From assembly GCF_900102055.1 (NCBI RefSeq), contig NZ_FNBA01000003.1, positions 478,227-542,226 of the forward strand: a stretch of DNA of 64,000 bases, in the 5' to 3' direction. This DNA comes from Ulvibacter litoralis. Lineage in GTDB: Bacteria; Bacteroidota; Bacteroidia; Flavobacteriales; Flavobacteriaceae. A program made the translations under genes and the position numbers. Below, piece after piece: positions 61,834-64,000 of this stretch. Within the stretch, counting starts at the first letter, position 1; the number at the start of each line of letters is the position of its first letter. The notes beneath the pieces were generated by a model. That model had not been told where the DNA came from. It worked only from the letters and a program-made list of their open reading frames with translations, and searched no databases.

Positions 61834-61967
61834 CGCCAACGGTAACGTATAAGCGTAGTGCGGGATTTAAAGCACTTAACTTTCGGTTTACCACTATGTT
61901 TGTTTATGTTCAATTCGTTTATTTTTAGTACTTTAGCCCGCATTGCGCTTATACAATGTTGTGGCTA
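61834..61967. repeat. Second-type palindromic intergenic element
   Basis: A 134-base element unlike the others: outer arms with GTATAAGCGTAGTGCGGG (61847-61864) and CCCGCATTGCGCTTATAC (61937-61954), which pair at 16 of 18 positions. Inside is aaagcacttaactttcggtttaccac. Ends: gccaacggtaacgtataag and cttatacaatgttgtggc. The TAG stop of the serine hydrolase (61965-61967) lies in its last bases. I see only this copy in the window. Confidence 0.8.
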
Positions 61968-62993
61968 GTTTTTCTTTCTTATTATTTTCACAATTCGGTT
62001 TATTATAATTTCTGATAAGTTCCATTCATACCCTTCAAAATCTGTTGTGTTTATAAACTGAACTACCACAGCATCTATATCTTTATGGTATTCTGCGAGA
62101 CTTTGATAGCCAATAACTAAACCACCGTGATTATATTCGTAAGGATATAGTTCCTGTTCTCCTTCTTCAAATACAGAACCATCATTCAAAGCTCTTAGAA
62201 ATGTTCCAACATCTTCTGCGGTTGCTAACATTCCAAAGTCACGGGCTTTAAAATCTTCTTTAATTCCTACATAATATCCACTCATCACATCCACTAAATC
62301 TACTTCAGTAATCGAAAAATATGTATTTTTCAACTCTAGGGGAATTAATATTTTTTCTTTGATATAATCATTGTGATTGTATCCTAAAACCTTATCCAAA
62401 ATCCTACGAAGCAACAAATAATTCGTGTTCGAATATTCATATCCTTTGTCTGGTTTAAAGCTGGCAGGTAAATCTAAAGCAAAATCTAAAGCATTTTTGC
62501 CATTTTCTTCTTCGTTTTCCCAAAACGCTGGATTATCAGTGAAATTTGGAATACCAGAACGGTGCTGAATCATCATTTTCAATGTGATTTCATCGGCATT
62601 TTCTATTCTTCCTTTTAGTTCGGGAAGATAATCGGTTAATGATTTATCAAAAGACAAACGCTTTTCTTTGACCAATTTCGTAGCTGCTACAGCTGTATAT
62701 AACTTGCTAATGCTAGCAATTTTGAACAATGATTTTGGGTCGGCTGGAATTTTCTTTTCTCTATCTTTCCAACCGCCAGTATAGAACTGGGGTTGTTTTC
62801 CTGCTTGGTCTACGTAAACAATCATACCGTCAAAACCATAACCTATTGCTTCATCTACTTGTTCTTGAATGGTATCTGGTAGTGGTAAAATCCAAGCCTT
62901 TACCAAAATCCAAGGAACGAAAAATAATGAAACTACCGTTCCAATAAGCAATAATGCTCTTACAACCCATTTGGCTTTTTTATTTTTTATCAT
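61965..62993 (-). CDS. Beta-lactamase-like serine hydrolase
   Basis: A 342-residue protein with an N-terminal transmembrane or signal helix (10-34). S94-I-S-K97 in KIASISKLYT is the nucleophile motif, then EYSNTNYLLL provides the Y-S-N motif, and HGGLVIGYQ gives the third-motif region. This matches class C beta-lactamase/penicillin-binding-type hydrolases. Single gene between the second-type element, whose sequence contains its stop codon, and the IS3 element to the right. Confidence 0.87.
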   Translation of the reverse strand: MIKNKKAKWVVRALLLIGTVVSLFFVPWILVKAWILPLPDTIQEQVDEAIGYGFDGMIVYVDQAGKQPQFYTGGWKDREKKIPADPKSLFKIASISKLYTAVAATKLVKEKRLSFDKSLTDYLPELKGRIENADEITLKMMIQHRSGIPNFTDNPAFWENEEENGKNALDFALDLPASFKPDKGYEYSNTNYLLLRRILDKVLGYNHNDYIKEKILIPLELKNTYFSITEVDLVDVMSGYYVGIKEDFKARDFGMLATAEDVGTFLRALNDGSVFEEGEQELYPYEYNHGGLVIGYQSLAEYHKDIDAVVVQFINTTDFEGYEWNLSEIIINRIVKIIRKKN

Positions 62994-63029
62994 ATTTCTG
63001 TTTCAGCCTTCGCTTTTGTGTTTAGTTTG

Positions 63030-63076
63030 TATTATACTGAAATAGGTTGACCTTTATCGGGTTTATTTTTCGTTTT
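63030..63076. repeat. Probable terminal inverted repeat region of an IS3-family element
   Basis: The stretch tactgaaataggttgacct lies just after the transposase stop (minus strand) and looks like a typical IS3-family terminal repeat. The other end is outside the window, so it cannot be confirmed here. Confidence 0.5.
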
Positions 63077-63943
63077 TTAAAAGGTCAATAGTTCTAACTT
63101 TTCTTTATTTCTTTTGTAGGAATGATACGCTACATTTTGGTTAGTATGAACAAAAGCTGGTGTGTTTAATTTCAGACTGTGATGCGTTCTTTTATTGTTG
63201 TAAATACTGACAGCTCTTTTAATAATCTTCTTAGCTAAGGTAGCATTTTTTACAGTTTGTTTGAGTCCGTATTCGTATTTTAATGTTCTGTTTATTCTTT
63301 CAGCCACCGCGTTTTCGTATGGATCGTACTGCTGTGTCATTGATAGCGTTATATTGTTTTGTTCCGCAAACTCTGTATATGCAGGGTTACAATACTGGAT
63401 TCCCCGGTCTGAATGATGTATTAGTTTTTCATTAGGGTACTTTCGGTTTTTAATAGCCATAGCGAGCGCATCCGTACAAAGAGATGTTTTCATGTGTGAA
63501 GCTAATTTGTAACCCATAATCTTCTTTGAATAGGCATCTGTGACCAAAGCCAGATAACAATGCTTGTTCTCTGTTTTAATATACGTTATGTCACTTACCC
63601 AAAGCTGTTCAGATCGGGTAGGGGCTTTGTCTTTTACTAGGTTATCATATTTATAAAACTGATGTTTAGAGTTTGTGGTAATAAAATATCTTTTGGTCCT
63701 AGGAACTAATAGGTTATAGGTTTTCAAAAGTTTATAGAACTTGTCTCTTCCCATTTTAATTCCAAGTAGTTCCATTTTAGGTTTGAGTTTATCATGTAAC
63801 TTAATTCCACCTGTTCTTTGTCCGACTTCATTTCTATAATTTTTAATCATTTGAATTATGATTTGGTCGTTTTCTACTTTGGTTTTATGAGATTTTAAGC
63901 GTTTGTAGAAGGCTTGTTTACTAATCCCAAAACATTGGATCAA
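63077..63943 (-). mobile_element. IS3-family transposase orfB
   Basis: A DDE transposase subunit of about 288 residues with an alternative TTG start in the frame. The catalytic triad is Asp in WVSDITYI, Asp in HHSDRGIQY and Glu in NAVAERINRTL, with the usual YNNKRTHHSLKLNTPA end. The frame extends upstream without a stop, so orfB is normally made as a fusion with orfA through a -1 shift at the A_AAA_AAG site (63970-63976). The element runs off the right edge. Confidence 0.9.
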
Positions 63944-64000
63944 CCATTTTCTTTTAAACGGTTTTGTTTCTTTTTTTCGATCTCGTCTGCTAATGTTTTG
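63940..64000 (-). mobile_element. IS3-family orfA, partial at window edge
   Basis: The last codons of orfA on the minus strand read KTLADEIEKKKQNRLKENG and stop at 63940. A slippery heptamer A_AAA_AAG (63976 down to 63970) lies in frame in this tail, with zero frame reading Glu-Lys-Lys. Slipping back one base gives the orfB frame. The upstream part is outside the window. Confidence 0.75.

Noticed and set aside
42165..61967. The repeats as a CRISPR array
   Set aside because: The copies are about 220 bases long, separated by whole genes and not by short spacers, and no cas gene is present.
42165..61967. The repeats as classical attC sites of a known integron
   Set aside because: The ends read GCTAAC/GTTAGC rather than the RYYYAAC/GTTRRRY consensus, and no IntI-like recombinase is in the window. 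I keep only the looser claim of integron-like layout.
42165..61967. The repeats as ordinary MITEs
   Set aside because: MITE copies should insert in both orientations and may break genes or show target duplications. The copies here have one orientation and sit tightly between stops and starts. The possibility is not excluded for the partial copies.

Overview
The window looks like a stretch of a Bacteroidota (Flavobacteriia-type, probably marine) chromosome. The base composition is AT-rich. Many lipoprotein signal sequences end in S-C or A-C, ribosome binding sites are weak, and there is a TonB-dependent receptor, an outer-membrane beta-barrel of the PorT/OmpA-like type, DUF3570/DUF4266 proteins and many AraC-type regulators. 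Nearly all genes lie on the minus strand. The main plus-strand block is a signalling operon at 33-40 kb. No rRNA, tRNA, CRISPR array or prophage was recognised.

Layout. 0-8 kb holds single metabolic genes: GNAT acetyltransferase, flavin monooxygenase, nitrilase, an FAD monooxygenase with an N-terminal zinc-ribbon-like region, alpha/beta hydrolase, DinB protein and metallophosphoesterase. 8-17 kb holds an ABC exporter, an Hsp20 cluster, a decayed beta-barrel gene, an SDR/TetR pair with visible operators and a P-type ATPase. 17-22 kb holds a mechanosensitive channel and a three-gene MacB/LolD-type efflux operon. 22-27 kb holds a thioredoxin/ApbE/DUF4266/DUF3570 operon and an ArsR/thioredoxin/permease operon with a perfect operator palindrome. 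27-32 kb holds a beta-lactamase-like serine hydrolase, a DJ-1/ACT/SMR operon and a Crp regulator. 33-40 kb (plus strand) holds a YfiR-like periplasmic protein, a TonB-dependent receptor, a lipoprotein, a histidine kinase whose periplasmic part resembles CHASE8, a stand-alone receiver and a receiver-kinase hybrid. This looks like a YfiR-YfiN-type envelope system in which the diguanylate cyclase output is replaced by phosphorelay.

From about 40 kb to 62 kb the window becomes a series of single genes or short operons, all but one on the minus strand: hydrolases, a CPBP protease, small membrane proteins, a VOC protein, serine hydrolases, regulators and a large sensor kinase. They are separated by copies of one roughly 220-base element. 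Its ends are imperfect inverted repeats of the form GGCTAACGGGTTTGTATAA and CGTTGTTRGC. Every well-kept copy has the same orientation relative to the genes, lies a few bases after a stop codon and ends close to the next start. This gene-plus-3'-palindrome layout resembles integron gene cassettes, but no integrase is visible and the ends do not fit the classical attC consensus. A second, unrelated palindromic element lies at 61834-61967. Degenerate copies of the first element occur in many other gaps of the window. The right edge is an IS3-family element whose transposase is split by an A_AAA_AAG frameshift site.

Identifications rest on motifs read from the translations. No database search was made.
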